From positions 2,474,001 to 2,538,000 of the forward strand of contig NZ_CP015455.1 of assembly GCF_001888165.1 (NCBI RefSeq): a DNA stretch of 64,000 bases, read 5' to 3'. Positions within the stretch are counted from its first letter, which is position 1. Every line of letters starts with the position of its first letter. Origin of the DNA: Syntrophotalea acetylenica (GTDB lineage: Bacteria; Desulfobacterota; Desulfuromonadia; Desulfuromonadales; Syntrophotaleaceae). Below, one piece after another: positions 51,962 to 61,168 of this stretch. Under the pieces are notes generated by a model. The model saw nothing but the letters and a program-made list of their open reading frames with translations, did not search any database and was not told where the DNA came from. A program made the position numbers and the translations under genes.

Positions 51962-52897
51962 ATGAATCGACGGCGTTTCTTGCAGGAAGCAGCCCTCTGG
52001 TCTCTCACCTTTTCCCTGGTATTGCAATGGCCCTTCACCTGCAATGGCAACAGGGCAAAAGCACAGGTCGCGCCGGCCCGGTTACCGCGAGCACGGGTCG
52101 GGATCGCCAGGGGCAAGAACTACGCGGATCTGGTGCGTCGGTCGGTGACCCTTATCGGAGGCATGCAGGCTTTTGTGCGGCCGGGCGCCAGGGTGGTGAT
52201 CAAGCCTAACATTGGCTGGGACCGCAGTCCGGAACAGGGAGCCAACACTCATCCGCTGGTGGTGCGCACCCTGGCGGAAATGGCCCTTGAAGCCGGCGCC
52301 AGGCAAGTGCGCATCTTTGACCGGCCCTGCAACGAGGCGCGCCGCTGTTATACTCACAGCGGCATCCTGCCGGCCATCGAAGCCCTTAACAGCGGCAAGG
52401 TGCGCTGCGAGTACATCGACCGGCGCAAGTTCGTCGAGACACCCATCCCCCGGGGACGGGTGCTGAAAAGCTGGTCGATCTATCGCGATGCGCTGGAAGC
52501 TGACTGTTATATCAATGTACCGGTGGCCAAGCACCACGGTCTGGCCGGCCTGACCCTTGGTCTCAAAAACAGCATGGGGGTACTGGGAGGCAATCGGGGT
52601 CGGCTGCATCACAAGCTGGACCAGAATCTTGCCGATCTGGCCACGGTTATCCGTCCCTCTCTGACGGTTATCGACGCCACCCGTCTGTTGCTGCGCAACG
52701 GTCCGTCGGGCGGCGACCTGCGGGACGTGCGCATCGAGGATACGGTGCTCGCCTCCGCTGATCCAGTAGCGGCCGATGCCTGCGCCACCCTCTTGTTCGG
52801 ACGTGATCCTGACGATCTTGGAAGCTCGGTCGCTGCAGCCAACATGGGACTTGGAACGCTGCGGTTGAGCCAGATTCAGCGGCTAGAGGGACCATGA
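51962..52897 (+). CDS. DUF362 protein with Tat signal
   Basis: A 311-residue protein with a twin-arginine-like start (NRRRFLQEAALWSLTF), then the DUF362 pattern: ARVGIARGKNY, VVIKPNIGWDRSPEQGANTH, INVPVAKHHGLAGLTLGLKN and SMGVLGGNRG. DUF362 proteins are often linked to iron-sulfur proteins; function unsettled. GCAGAGGAGACGGT precedes ATG 51962. Its stop overlaps the polyferredoxin start (ATGA), so the two probably form one unit, exported and membrane-bound. Confidence 0.88.
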   Translation: MNRRRFLQEAALWSLTFSLVLQWPFTCNGNRAKAQVAPARLPRARVGIARGKNYADLVRRSVTLIGGMQAFVRPGARVVIKPNIGWDRSPEQGANTHPLVVRTLAEMALEAGARQVRIFDRPCNEARRCYTHSGILPAIEALNSGKVRCEYIDRRKFVETPIPRGRVLKSWSIYRDALEADCYINVPVAKHHGLAGLTLGLKNSMGVLGGNRGRLHHKLDQNLADLATVIRPSLTVIDATRLLLRNGPSGGDLRDVRIEDTVLASADPVAADACATLLFGRDPDDLGSSVAAANMGLGTLRLSQIQRLEGP

Positions 52898-54462
52898 AGA
52901 AGCCATACCTGCCAATCTTGTGGAGGCGCCTTAGCCAGCTTCTGTGTTTTGCCGCATTCCTGTTCCTGTTCGTGCGTACTGACTACCAGGGGCAGGACGA
53001 GTTGTCCGGCGCCGTCAACCTGATCTTTCGCATCGACCCGCTGATCGCGCTGGCGACTTCCCTGGCAAACCGCACCTTCATCACCCTGCTGCTGCCGGCG
53101 CTTTTCGTGCTGCTGGCCAGCCTGCTGCTGGGGCGCTGGTTCTGTGGCTGGGTCTGCCCCATGGGCACTCTTTTCGACTGGTCGCGCCCCCTGCTGGGGC
53201 GCCGCGACCGGTCCCTGCCCGCCGCCCTGCCGAAATTACGTTATGTCCTGCTGCTTTTAACCCTGGTCAGCGCCCTGTTCGGCCTGCCCCTGGTCGGCTT
53301 CCTGGATCCCTTTTCGATCCTCGTGCGCGGGCTGACCATGGCCATCTATCCGGCCTTCGGCCTGGCCATCGAAAAGTTGTTTACCATCACCTACCAACAC
53401 GGGCCTGCCTGGCTCAACGCGGCCAGCGAACCCGTCTATCAGTTCCTTCGGGAAACAGTGCTGCCCTTTCAGCAGAAAGTATTCACCAACGTTTTGCCCG
53501 CTGCCGCCATGCTCCTGACGCTATTGGCCCTGGAATGGATGCAGCGCCGCTTTTTCTGCCGCAACCTCTGCCCTCTTGGAGCCCTGCTTGGACTGGCGGC
53601 ACGTTTTGCTCCCTGGCGCATTGCCAACCGCCAGCCGACCTGCTCCGTCTGCAGTCAGTGCAGCACTCTTTGCCGAAGCGGCGCTATTAACCATCAAAGG
53701 CAGGTCAACCCCGAGCGCTGCATTCTCTGCCTCGACTGCCTCATCCATTGCCCACAGCAGAACTTCTCCTTCGGCCCCTCACGCAGGACTGCCTTTTCGC
53801 TGGCCGAAGGCCTCAGCCGGCGGGCCTTCCTCGGCACAGCCTTGACGGGGTTGGCGACGCCTTTTCTGTTCGCTGTGCGCCCCCTCAAAAGGCAGCCGCA
53901 ACCGAATCTGATCCGGCCGCCGGGCGCCCTGGCGGAAGATGCGTTCCTGAACCGGTGCGTGCGCTGCGGCGAATGCATGCAGGTGTGCATCGGCAATGCT
54001 CTGCATCCGGCCTTGACCGAAGCCGGAGTCGAGGGGATGTTCACCCCGCGCCTGGTGCCCCGCATCGGTTATTGCGAGTATCAGTGCACCCTCTGCGGCC
54101 AGGTCTGCCCCACCGGCGCCATCAAGCATCTGTCGGTCAACGAAAAGCAGGCGGTCACCATCGGCCAGGCCTACATAGACCGCAACCGCTGCCTGCCCTT
54201 TGCCAGAGCCGTGCCCTGCATGGTCTGCGAAGAACACTGCCCAACCCCGCAAAAAGCCATCCGCTTTCGCCAGGCCACGGTCCTCAACGACCAGGGTCAG
54301 GCTGTCACCATCAGGCAGCCCTACGTGGTCGACGAACTGTGCATCGGCTGTGGCATCTGCGAAAACAAGTGCCCCCTTCCCGGCCGTAGCGCCATTCTCG
54401 TCACCTCGGCGGGTGAATCTCGCCGAAATGACGGTTTTACCGATACGCCAGGATACAGATAA
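52894..54462 (+). CDS. NapH/NosR-like membrane polyferredoxin
   Basis: A 522-residue protein with N-terminal helices and the FCGWVCPMGTLFDW motif of NapH/CcoG/NosR-like proteins. It then has several [4Fe-4S] motifs: CSVCSQCSTLC near 250, CILCLDCLIHCP near 276, CVRCGECMQVC, CTLCGQVCP, CMVCEEHCP and CIGCGICENKCP near the end. A second twin-Arg-like segment (SRRAFLGTALTGLATPFLFA) lies in the middle, as if two units were joined. It is likely to move electrons across or along the membrane, with the DUF362 protein as partner. Electron donor and acceptor unknown. Confidence 0.88.
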   Translation: MKKPYLPILWRRLSQLLCFAAFLFLFVRTDYQGQDELSGAVNLIFRIDPLIALATSLANRTFITLLLPALFVLLASLLLGRWFCGWVCPMGTLFDWSRPLLGRRDRSLPAALPKLRYVLLLLTLVSALFGLPLVGFLDPFSILVRGLTMAIYPAFGLAIEKLFTITYQHGPAWLNAASEPVYQFLRETVLPFQQKVFTNVLPAAAMLLTLLALEWMQRRFFCRNLCPLGALLGLAARFAPWRIANRQPTCSVCSQCSTLCRSGAINHQRQVNPERCILCLDCLIHCPQQNFSFGPSRRTAFSLAEGLSRRAFLGTALTGLATPFLFAVRPLKRQPQPNLIRPPGALAEDAFLNRCVRCGECMQVCIGNALHPALTEAGVEGMFTPRLVPRIGYCEYQCTLCGQVCPTGAIKHLSVNEKQAVTIGQAYIDRNRCLPFARAVPCMVCEEHCPTPQKAIRFRQATVLNDQGQAVTIRQPYVVDELCIGCGICENKCPLPGRSAILVTSAGESRRNDGFTDTPGYR

Positions 54463-54563
54463 ACAAAAGATCAGGAGCATGAAACAGCGGGGATAGCAGG
54501 AGTTCGATTCTTCAATGACCAGGGCCCGCGCCAGTCACGGCACTATGCGCCAGGTCTGGAGCG

Positions 54564-54598
54564 AAAAAAAAAGAGCCCCGCGATTTCTCGCGGGGCTC
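54564..54598 (-). terminator. Terminator of cold-shock gene
   Basis: GAGCCCCGCGA (54573-54583) pairs with TCGCGGGGCTC (54588-54598) with a four-base loop. On the minus strand it is followed by nine T residues (complement of 54564-54572). Strong intrinsic terminator. Confidence 0.92.
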
Positions 54599-54625
54599 CT
54601 TGATGATCCACTTTTATGGACTTGC

Positions 54626-54826
54626 TTAGATTCTGCGCACGTTGGCAGACTGGGGGCCTTTTTGACCCTGGGTGACATCGAAAGCCACGCGGTCACCTTC
54701 GGCAAGGGACTTGAATCCATCACCCTGAATCGCAGAAAAATGAACAAACACGTCAGGTCCGTTATCCTGCTCGATAAAACCAAAACCTTTTGCGTCGTTA
54801 AACCATTTCACAGTACCTTCAGCCAT
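54626..54826 (-). CDS. Cold-shock protein, CspA family
   Basis: A 66-residue single cold-shock domain with RNP1 KGFGFI and RNP2 VFVHFSAI, starting [17 protein letters not shown]. It binds single-stranded RNA/DNA and melts secondary structure at low temperature. GGAGAAAAA precedes the ATG. Monocistronic with a strong terminator and a structured leader. Confidence 0.96.
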   Translation of the reverse strand: MAEGTVKWFNDAKGFGFIEQDNGPDVFVHFSAIQGDGFKSLAEGDRVAFDVTQGQKGPQSANVRRI

Positions 54827-54920
54827 TTTTTCTCCATGCTCCCGATCGGGACTTTTTTGTTGTGTAAACACACTCACCCGGAAAATAAAAAAACACACAA
54901 CCCAAGGGGTTTGTGTGCTT
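54827..54920 (-). promoter_or_regulatory. Structured 5' leader of cold-shock gene
   Basis: The leader holds CCCGATCGGG (54841-54850) just before the ribosome site and a longer hairpin CACACAACCC/GGG-T-TTGTGTG (54894-54917). Long structured leaders are usual for cspA-type genes and may act as thermosensors; here that is inference. Confidence 0.4.
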
Positions 54921-55059
54921 GATCCATGTTGACACCTTGTCAATCTGGCGAGCGTAATACTCTTACACAAACTTGCTTAAGTAAAAGCACCATAGCACGG
55001 TACGGTTTGAAAGAGCAAGGCATAAATACACATAAAAAAATAAAAATATCGGACAACCG

Positions 55060-56115
55060 TCAATAGAGCCTGCGAAAAGCCGAAGCCTTGATCACCGCAA
55101 CAACTTCCCCGCCTTCCTCCAGACCCAAATCCCTGACGGCCTCACCGACTACCTGGGATATCAGATGCCCGTCGCCACAATCGAGTTCGATGCCGACCCG
55201 GTTTCCGGCCTCAAAGATCTTTTTGACGCGGCACCGCAGCATATTGCGCGCACTGGTTGCTTCAGGGTGCCGTTTGAACAAAGTTATCTCCCTGGAAGAA
55301 AGTTCAAACATACCCGAGGACTCCTGTTCATCGGCCGTCAAAACGAACTCCTGCGTGCCCCACCGGTAGATGCACAAACCGTTATGCGGACGGGGATCCT
55401 GCAGCTCCAGCAGGTTGACATAGCCCGTCGGTGCGCTTCCCATGCGACGCAGAGCCAGTTGATGCGGGGAGGTCCGGGAGCAGAGGCGACCATCGGCGAG
55501 TTCCAGCACCTGCTCGGTCATCAGCCGCATTTCGTTGAGAGAGTGGCTGATGAACATAAAGGGGATGCCGAACTCGGCAAATACCTTTTTCAGATAGGGG
55601 ATAATCTGATACTTGAGCCCCTCGTCCAGACCGCTCAGGGGTTCGTCCATCAATATGAGCCGCGGGCACGACAGGATTGTGCGGCCGAGAGCCACGCGCT
55701 GACGCTCACCACCAGAAAGGGACTCGACACCGCGATCGAGCAATGGACCAAGGTTGAGTACTTCGATCAGGGATTGCGGCACGATCCTGCGCTGCCGGGC
55801 CGGCAGGCGCTTGTAACCGTACAGCAGGTTGCGTCGAACCCCCATGTGCGGAAACAGGTGAGCATGCTGAAAAACCACGCCGATGCGTCGTTTTTCCGAA
55901 CAATGGTTGATCTTCGAACTGCCGTCAAAAAGCGTCTCGCCGTCGAGCCGGATAAAGCCACGATCCGGCCTGAGCAACCCGGCCAGCATGTGCATCAGGG
56001 TTGACTTGCCGCTGCCTGAAGGGCCGAACACCCCGACCCGCCGGCAGTTGAGGGAAAATTCTGAAGCGAAGCAAAAAGCACCCAGTTGTTTTTCAAGCGC
56101 GACTTCGAGAGTCAT
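55060..56115 (-). CDS. modC: Molybdate ABC transporter ATPase ModC
   Basis: A 351-residue protein with Walker [10 protein letters not shown] (31-39), signature LSGGERQRVALGR, Walker B LILMDEPLSGLD, and a C-terminal TOBE/Mop domain (ARNMLRCRVKKIFEAGNRVG). These identify ModC, which powers molybdate uptake. ATG 56115 overlaps the modB stop (ATGA). Last gene of modABC. Confidence 0.94.
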   Translation of the reverse strand: MTLEVALEKQLGAFCFASEFSLNCRRVGVFGPSGSGKSTLMHMLAGLLRPDRGFIRLDGETLFDGSSKINHCSEKRRIGVVFQHAHLFPHMGVRRNLLYGYKRLPARQRRIVPQSLIEVLNLGPLLDRGVESLSGGERQRVALGRTILSCPRLILMDEPLSGLDEGLKYQIIPYLKKVFAEFGIPFMFISHSLNEMRLMTEQVLELADGRLCSRTSPHQLALRRMGSAPTGYVNLLELQDPRPHNGLCIYRWGTQEFVLTADEQESSGMFELSSREITLFKRHPEATSARNMLRCRVKKIFEAGNRVGIELDCGDGHLISQVVGEAVRDLGLEEGGEVVAVIKASAFRRLY

Positions 56116-56801
56116 GGCCGCATTCTCCGCCGAAAACGTTTGATCAAACCTTCATTGAACACCAGCACAGCCAGCGCCAGGGAGATGGATACCAGACACA
56201 GGCCCAGGGCCATGGGGTCACCGCCGGGACTGCTGGAATAATCGAAAATGGCCAACGGAATGGTCTGGGTCACGCCCGGAATGTTGCCCGCCAGGACAAT
56301 GGTCGCACCAAATTCGCCGAGGCTGCGCGCAAACATCAGAGTCGCACCGGCCAGCATGGCCCGTCCCGACAGCGGCAGGATGACGGTGAACAACACATCG
56401 TACCATCGCGCGCCGAGCGTGCGGGCCGCCTGGATCAGGCGGCCGTCAATATCCTCCATGCCGATGCATATGGCACGCACCAGCAGGGGAAAACCGACCA
56501 CCATCGAGGCAACCACTGCCGCTTTCCAGGTAAAAATGACACGCACGCCAAATCTGGCGAGTATTTCTCCAAACCAGCCGTGACTTCCGAGGGACAGGAG
56601 CAGAAGATAGCCGACCACCACCGGCGGCAGCACCAGGGGGAGATTGACCAGGCCAGCAATAAGGGGCTTGCCGGGGAACCGTGAAAAAACCAACAGATAG
56701 GCGACCGCGAAACCGAAGGGGATGGAAACCAGGGTGGCGGTAAACGCCACCCTGGCGGAAAGCACAATGGCCTGAATGTCCGTGGGAGAAAATTCGATCA
56801 T
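56112..56801 (-). CDS. modB: Molybdate ABC transporter permease ModB
   Basis: A 229-residue membrane protein with five or so helices, the permease loop ARTLGARWYDVLFTVILP and ARSLGEFGATIVLAGNIPG, which are typical of ModB. I chose ATG 56801; an in-frame TTG at 56822 would add seven residues. It lies between modA and modC. Confidence 0.92.
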   Translation of the reverse strand: MIEFSPTDIQAIVLSARVAFTATLVSIPFGFAVAYLLVFSRFPGKPLIAGLVNLPLVLPPVVVGYLLLLSLGSHGWFGEILARFGVRVIFTWKAAVVASMVVGFPLLVRAICIGMEDIDGRLIQAARTLGARWYDVLFTVILPLSGRAMLAGATLMFARSLGEFGATIVLAGNIPGVTQTIPLAIFDYSSSPGGDPMALGLCLVSISLALAVLVFNEGLIKRFRRRMRP

Positions 56802-56834
56802 GACTGGGCACCATCCGGACAATTATTCAACCTG

Positions 56835-57572
56835 TCAACGAACGACAAATCCGTGTTTTTTCAACAAACCGGCAGCCTCGCCGCTTTTCAGAAAATTGAA
56901 AAAGGCGATTGCCGAGGGGTTTTGGGCACCATCCGTCGTCAGGGCGATGGGATAGGTCACTTCATCGTAGAGACGTTGAGGAACTTCCAGCAAAATGGCC
57001 GCCCTTTTGGCCAACAAAGCGTCGGTTCGATAAACAAAGGCCCCGTCCACCTCACCCCGGTCGGCATACATGAGTGCCTGCCGCACATCCTTGGCAAGAA
57101 TCAGTTTGGGCTGAATTTGTCCGAGCAGACCTGCCCTGCCAAGGGCCTGTTCTGCATACTGGCCGGCAGGCACGCTTTTGGGGCTGCCGATAGCGATGCG
57201 TTGCAGCGTGGCGATATCCTTGAGGGAGCTGACCGGCAGGTCCTGGGGCCCTACAAACACCAGCGTGTTGTAGGCAAGGGTGCCTACGCCTTTGCCCGGC
57301 ACCCGATTATTCTCTACCAGGTAATTCATCCACTTGGGATTGGCTGAAATATAAATGTCCGCAGGCGCCCCCTGAACGATCTGTTTGGCGAGAGCCCCGG
57401 AAGACGCGAAGTTAGGCAGGACGGTGGCATCCTCCCCTTTCTTCGCATAGACAGTGACGATTTCCTTGATCGCATCGGTCATACTCGCCGCCACGGAAAG
57501 CCGGACTTCCGTAGCAAAAGCAGACGAGCAAAAGGCAAGGGACAAGAGCAGAACAACCAGGAGGGAGCGCAT
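56835..57572 (-). CDS. modA: Molybdate-binding periplasmic protein ModA
   Basis: A 245-residue protein with a Sec signal (MRSLLVVLLLSLAFCSSAFA) and the ModA pattern: LSVAASMTDAIKEIV, FASSGALAKQIVQGAPADIY, ALMYADRGEVDGAFVY. It captures molybdate or tungstate for ModBC. ATG 57572 was chosen because it directly precedes the signal peptide; a longer frame upstream is non-signal sequence. Confidence 0.94.
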   Translation of the reverse strand: MRSLLVVLLLSLAFCSSAFATEVRLSVAASMTDAIKEIVTVYAKKGEDATVLPNFASSGALAKQIVQGAPADIYISANPKWMNYLVENNRVPGKGVGTLAYNTLVFVGPQDLPVSSLKDIATLQRIAIGSPKSVPAGQYAEQALGRAGLLGQIQPKLILAKDVRQALMYADRGEVDGAFVYRTDALLAKRAAILLEVPQRLYDEVTYPIALTTDGAQNPSAIAFFNFLKSGEAAGLLKKHGFVVR

Positions 57573-57738
57573 GGAGAGAATCCTTTCACACTGAAATGAA
57601 GAGCTTTTTCCCAGACTGCCGCAACCTGCAGAAGACCTGCCGATTGCACTGGCACCGTTATTCGGCGCATGGCGCCATGATAGTGGCACCGCGCTACAAT
57701 AATGTCAATGGGAAATTCAGTGCAGGAAACGATGTTGA

Positions 57739-58419
57739 CTACGGTTGCAACGTCTGGAAGGTGGAAAGGATTCTTCGGAAAACGCCGCCGAAGACTTCTG
57801 CATCGGCTTCCGGGGCGCTGTACACAAGGGCATAAAACCCCGATGATACCGGGACAACCACCACCTGTTCGAGAACCGTCACCGCACGGGCCATGCGTTC
57901 GCGGGATTCGTAAACCCTGGGATCCCTGGTGTCGGACGGTTCGCCGGATGGGCCAAGGATATTCACAAGGGGGACAAAACGGTATTGTTGCCGGGTGAAG
58001 CTCAGGGCTTTTTTGCCATCAACAAGCAGTTCGCGGGGCGCTTCGCTGCGAGCATTTTCCATGTTTCCCGGGAACGGGCGGGAATGTTCCCGGACAAACG
58101 CTTCCAGGGAATGGCCGCGAGGCCTTCCTTCAGCGTAATAATGCAGAGATATCGTCACCGGCACCTCCCCGGGCCAGGGGCTGTGGAGAATCACGCCATG
58201 CCCTTCGCCGACAGTCATGCCGGTTTCCGGTAAAGATTTCTCTTTGATCCACTGTACGGGAACTTCACAGGTGAAAAATTCATCGAGGGTCCACCGCTCA
58301 ACGGCATCCTGCGGCCGGGCCATATCAACCGCCGACGCAACGTCCCTGACGCAGCCCGCCCCCAACGCTATCAGCAAAACAAAAAACCAGTACAGCTTAC
58401 AGTCCCGGCCTTTTTTCAT
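57739..58419 (-). CDS. Putative lipoprotein, DcrB-like
   Basis: A 226-residue protein with a lipoprotein signal (YWFFVLLIALGAGC). The mature part, EVPVQWIKEKS, then VTISLHYYAEGRP and SSGFYALVYSAPEADAEVFG, resembles DcrB/PsbP-like envelope proteins. ATG 58419 (KKGRDCKL) is preferred over 58428. First of a series of small envelope genes. Confidence 0.65.
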   Translation of the reverse strand: MKKGRDCKLYWFFVLLIALGAGCVRDVASAVDMARPQDAVERWTLDEFFTCEVPVQWIKEKSLPETGMTVGEGHGVILHSPWPGEVPVTISLHYYAEGRPRGHSLEAFVREHSRPFPGNMENARSEAPRELLVDGKKALSFTRQQYRFVPLVNILGPSGEPSDTRDPRVYESRERMARAVTVLEQVVVVPVSSGFYALVYSAPEADAEVFGGVFRRILSTFQTLQP

Positions 58420-58473
58420 ATCGCGCACCCCGATGCCCGGGCCTTGACAGCCCCCTGTCGTCCGGCCCTGTTC

Positions 58474-58893
58474 TCACCATTTTTGCCGCAGGATCTCGCG
58501 ACGCTTGTGTGCATACTCGGCATCCGAGATAAGTCCGTCACGCTTGAGCACTTCAAGTTTGCGCAGACGCTGTTCGAAATCCAGCATATTGTCTTGATCC
58601 GGGCCGTCGCCCGAGGCCTCGATTTGCAGATCGAGCAAGGTGTCCGGTTGGGAGCGTCGGCTCGCCGCCAGCCATTTCGCATTAAACAGGATGATAGCCA
58701 CGCAGGCCACCACCCATATCAGAAAGAAGGCGCCCGTCAGCAGCTTGAGGGCGACTTCGGAACGGGGCATGTCGTACCACACCACCCCGCCAAAAATCAG
58801 CCCGAAAAACAGAAACAGAACGGCAATTACTATCCCCGCCTTCGCCTGCACCTGGGTCAATCCGCCAGGAGCCACATGCACTTTGCGCGTCAT
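58474..58893 (-). CDS. Two-helix membrane protein with SHOCT domain
   Basis: A 139-residue protein: helices at about 18-40 (AGIVIAVLFLFFGLIFGGVV) and 50-70, then a C-terminal SHOCT motif (RLRKLEVLKRDGLISDAEYA, HKRREILRQ). SHOCT is a short oligomerisation domain. Function unknown. Confidence 0.75.
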   Translation of the reverse strand: MTRKVHVAPGGLTQVQAKAGIVIAVLFLFFGLIFGGVVWYDMPRSEVALKLLTGAFFLIWVVACVAIILFNAKWLAASRRSQPDTLLDLQIEASGDGPDQDNMLDFEQRLRKLEVLKRDGLISDAEYAHKRREILRQKW

Positions 58894-58908
58894 GCAAAAC
58901 CTCCAGAG

Positions 58909-59262
58909 CTAGGGACGAAGCCACTGGCCGGCGAAATTTTCGTTAACAACAATGGGATTACCCAGAGAAAAAGGCTGGTGCGCGGACAGTTCCAGCTCTT
59001 CGAGGGAAAAGCGGATGGGGATCTTCCGGGGCATGGCTTTGCAGTCATCCCGCCGCAGCCGGAAAAAGGTCAGGGTGGCATCCTTATATTCCGCGCGGAA
59101 GTCCTGCTTGACCGTGCAACCGCTGCTCGCCACTTCGATGACGATCTGTTGGTTCTCAAAATCAGTATTCAAACCAAGCAGAAGTTCCGGGTGATCCTGC
59201 CCGGCCACAGCCGGCGCAACCAGAAAACATGCCAACAAGGCGCTGCAAACAATCCGTCTCAT
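58909..59262 (-). CDS. Small exported protein, 117 aa
   Basis: Sec signal (MRRIVCSALLACFLVAPAVAG) followed by a beta-rich domain with two cysteines (SSGCTVKQDFRAEY, RRDDCKAMPRK). Family not recognised. It is transcribed together with the SHOCT gene, 15 bases downstream. Confidence 0.65.
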   Translation of the reverse strand: MRRIVCSALLACFLVAPAVAGQDHPELLLGLNTDFENQQIVIEVASSGCTVKQDFRAEYKDATLTFFRLRRDDCKAMPRKIPIRFSLEELELSAHQPFSLGNPIVVNENFAGQWLRP

Positions 59263-59483
59263 TACCTGCCTCTCATTCCAGATTGAAAAAACCCCGCACC
59301 TTCAAGAAAAACGCCGGGTGATACCGATAATCTCAGAAAACCGTTGTCAAAGGCCACAAATTTATATGGCTTTCCACTATCGACTGCCTATATATTTTTC
59401 TTTGTTTACGGCACGGTCGGGGAGCCACCACGATGGGCGGTCCGACCATGCTGCCCTTTATCCTTTTTTCGGAGGTGAACACC

Positions 59484-59708
59484 ATGAAAAAATGCATGAC
59501 CGGCCTGCTGTTGCTGACTTTGCTGATAGCCCTATCGACCCAGGCGATTGCCGATTGTGGTTCCGACTGCGCCAGCAGTTGCTCTGCCGCCAGAGGCAAG
59601 GGTTATGAAGAGTGCATGCGCAGCTGCCTGTCCGGCTGCATCGACTACGACCCCCCTCAGGTGCCCGATGTTCCCGAACCGACACCCGTGGAAACCGACA
59701 ACCAGTAA
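59484..59708 (+). CDS. Small exported Cys-rich protein, 74 aa
   Basis: A Sec signal (KKCMTGLLLLTLLIALSTQA) precedes a Cys-rich core (DCGSDCASSCSAARGKGYEE, CMRSCLSGC) and a Pro-rich tail. The regular CxxxC spacing suggests a disulfide-linked helical hairpin. CGGAGGTGAACACC precedes ATG 59484. Function unknown. Confidence 0.65.
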   Translation: MKKCMTGLLLLTLLIALSTQAIADCGSDCASSCSAARGKGYEECMRSCLSGCIDYDPPQVPDVPEPTPVETDNQ

Positions 59709-59823
59709 CCCTTCGTAATTCAGCGGAGTCCGCCGCCAGCAACCTGGCCGGCAGTCCTCGGCCGGGCTGCCGGCCTCGGCCATGGTCTCGACGTTTTGGT
59801 CCTGCTGTTCTCCCCCTGCACCC

Positions 59824-60111
59824 TTATCGCCCCGCCGCCGGCTGTCCCGTGCGCGCCCGCAATCTGTATCCTTCCATTTCACGCTGGAAATCATCGACAC
59901 TGGCCGCCACAACCCCGACCGCCAGCAGCAAAACCAGGGCTGCGGCCAGACGGCGCCAATTGCGACAGGCGTAAAGGGGGTAAACGGCAAACAGCGCCGC
60001 GACGCAGGCCGCCAGCAACTGTCCGGAGCAGGATCCGATGGCGCCCGCGACCAGAAGCATGAACCCCGCCGCCCAAAGCATGGTGTTGGATGAGGTTGCT
60101 GTCGTTTTCAT
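59824..60111 (-). CDS. Small membrane protein, 95 aa
   Basis: Three hydrophobic segments (MLWAAGFMLLVAGAIG; LLAACVAALFAVYPLYA; LAAALVLLLAVGVVAAS) and a basic tail. ATG 60111 fits the start of the protein better than 60120. Function unknown. Confidence 0.55.
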   Translation of the reverse strand: MKTTATSSNTMLWAAGFMLLVAGAIGSCSGQLLAACVAALFAVYPLYACRNWRRLAAALVLLLAVGVVAASVDDFQREMEGYRLRARTGQPAAGR

Positions 60112-60284
60112 AGGCAACAAAAAACCGCCTTTCCCATAACCGTGGTGAGGTACCGCTCAACCCATCGTAATGCAGCCACGCTGCATCGCGCACCTTGTAA
60201 ACAAGAACCCCGGATCCCGAGGATGCGGAGGTTCTTGTCTGCACATTCGCTTTTTTCGTATTGCACATCCGGACGCAAAGCGTC

Positions 60285-61007
60285 TTATTCCTGCGCCTGG
60301 GGCGGTTTGACTTCCAGCAGTTCCACCTCGAACAGCAAGGTGGCATTGGGGCCGATGCGGGGGCCGGCGCCACGCTCGCCGTAGGCCAGCTCAGCGGGAA
60401 GCACCAGTTGCCATTTGGCGCCTTCCTTCATCAACTGCAAGGCCTCGGTCCAGCCGGGGATGACCCCGCCAACAGGAAATTCGGCCGGCTCATTGCGCTC
60501 GTAGGAACTGTCGAATTCCGTGCCGTCGATCAGCGTGCCGCGATAGTGAACCTTGACGATATTCTCGGCGGTCGGCTGTTTGCCGGTACCCTCCGTGATC
60601 ACCTTGTACTGAAGACCGCTGGGCAGAGTGACCACTCCCTCTTTTTTGGCATTGGCTTCCAGGTATTTTTTGCCTTCTGCGGCGTTTTTAGTCGAGGCTT
60701 CTTCAAGGCGCGTCTTCTCACGCTCGATCATTTCCTGCTGAAAAGCTACCATGGTTTCCCGAATCTGCTCCTCGGTCAGCAGCGGTTCGGCATCGCCCAG
60801 GCCATCCTTTATCCCCCTCATGAGCAAATCGGGATTCAATTCCACCTGCTGGGCCTTGAAGTCTCGCCCGATGCGCAACCCGATACCATAGCTTACCTTG
60901 TCCTGCAGCGACTCCATCTTGACGGCTGCTTGCTCCTTGCCGGAACAACCGCTGCCCATAAGCAGCACCAGGGCCGCGATCGAAAAGATTCCCATTGTGC
61001 GTTTCAT
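60285..61007 (-). CDS. FKBP-type peptidyl-prolyl isomerase lipoprotein (Mip/FkpA type)
   Basis: A 240-residue protein with lipobox LLMGSGC (Cys about 21), an N-terminal helical dimerisation domain (QDKVSYGIGLRIGRDFKAQQ, a long helix 90-120), and a C-terminal FKBP domain (GLQYKVITEGTGKQPTAENI, VHYRGTLIDGTEFDSSY, GWTEALQLMKEGAKWQLVLP). It assists folding of envelope proteins. GGAGGTAAGGCA precedes the ATG. Confidence 0.93.
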   Translation of the reverse strand: MKRTMGIFSIAALVLLMGSGCSGKEQAAVKMESLQDKVSYGIGLRIGRDFKAQQVELNPDLLMRGIKDGLGDAEPLLTEEQIRETMVAFQQEMIEREKTRLEEASTKNAAEGKKYLEANAKKEGVVTLPSGLQYKVITEGTGKQPTAENIVKVHYRGTLIDGTEFDSSYERNEPAEFPVGGVIPGWTEALQLMKEGAKWQLVLPAELAYGERGAGPRIGPNATLLFEVELLEVKPPQAQE

Positions 61008-61168
61008 TGCCTTACCTCCAGGGGCAAAAAGGACTGTTTCTGAAAAAGACGCGTCAGACTACCTTGAGTCAGAGAAACTGTAAATACCTTTATGAATCGG
61101 GGCGCCAATTCTCCTTGTGCACCCTGCAAACGCCGTCGATGAAGAGGACCGCCCTGCATTGCCGACGA

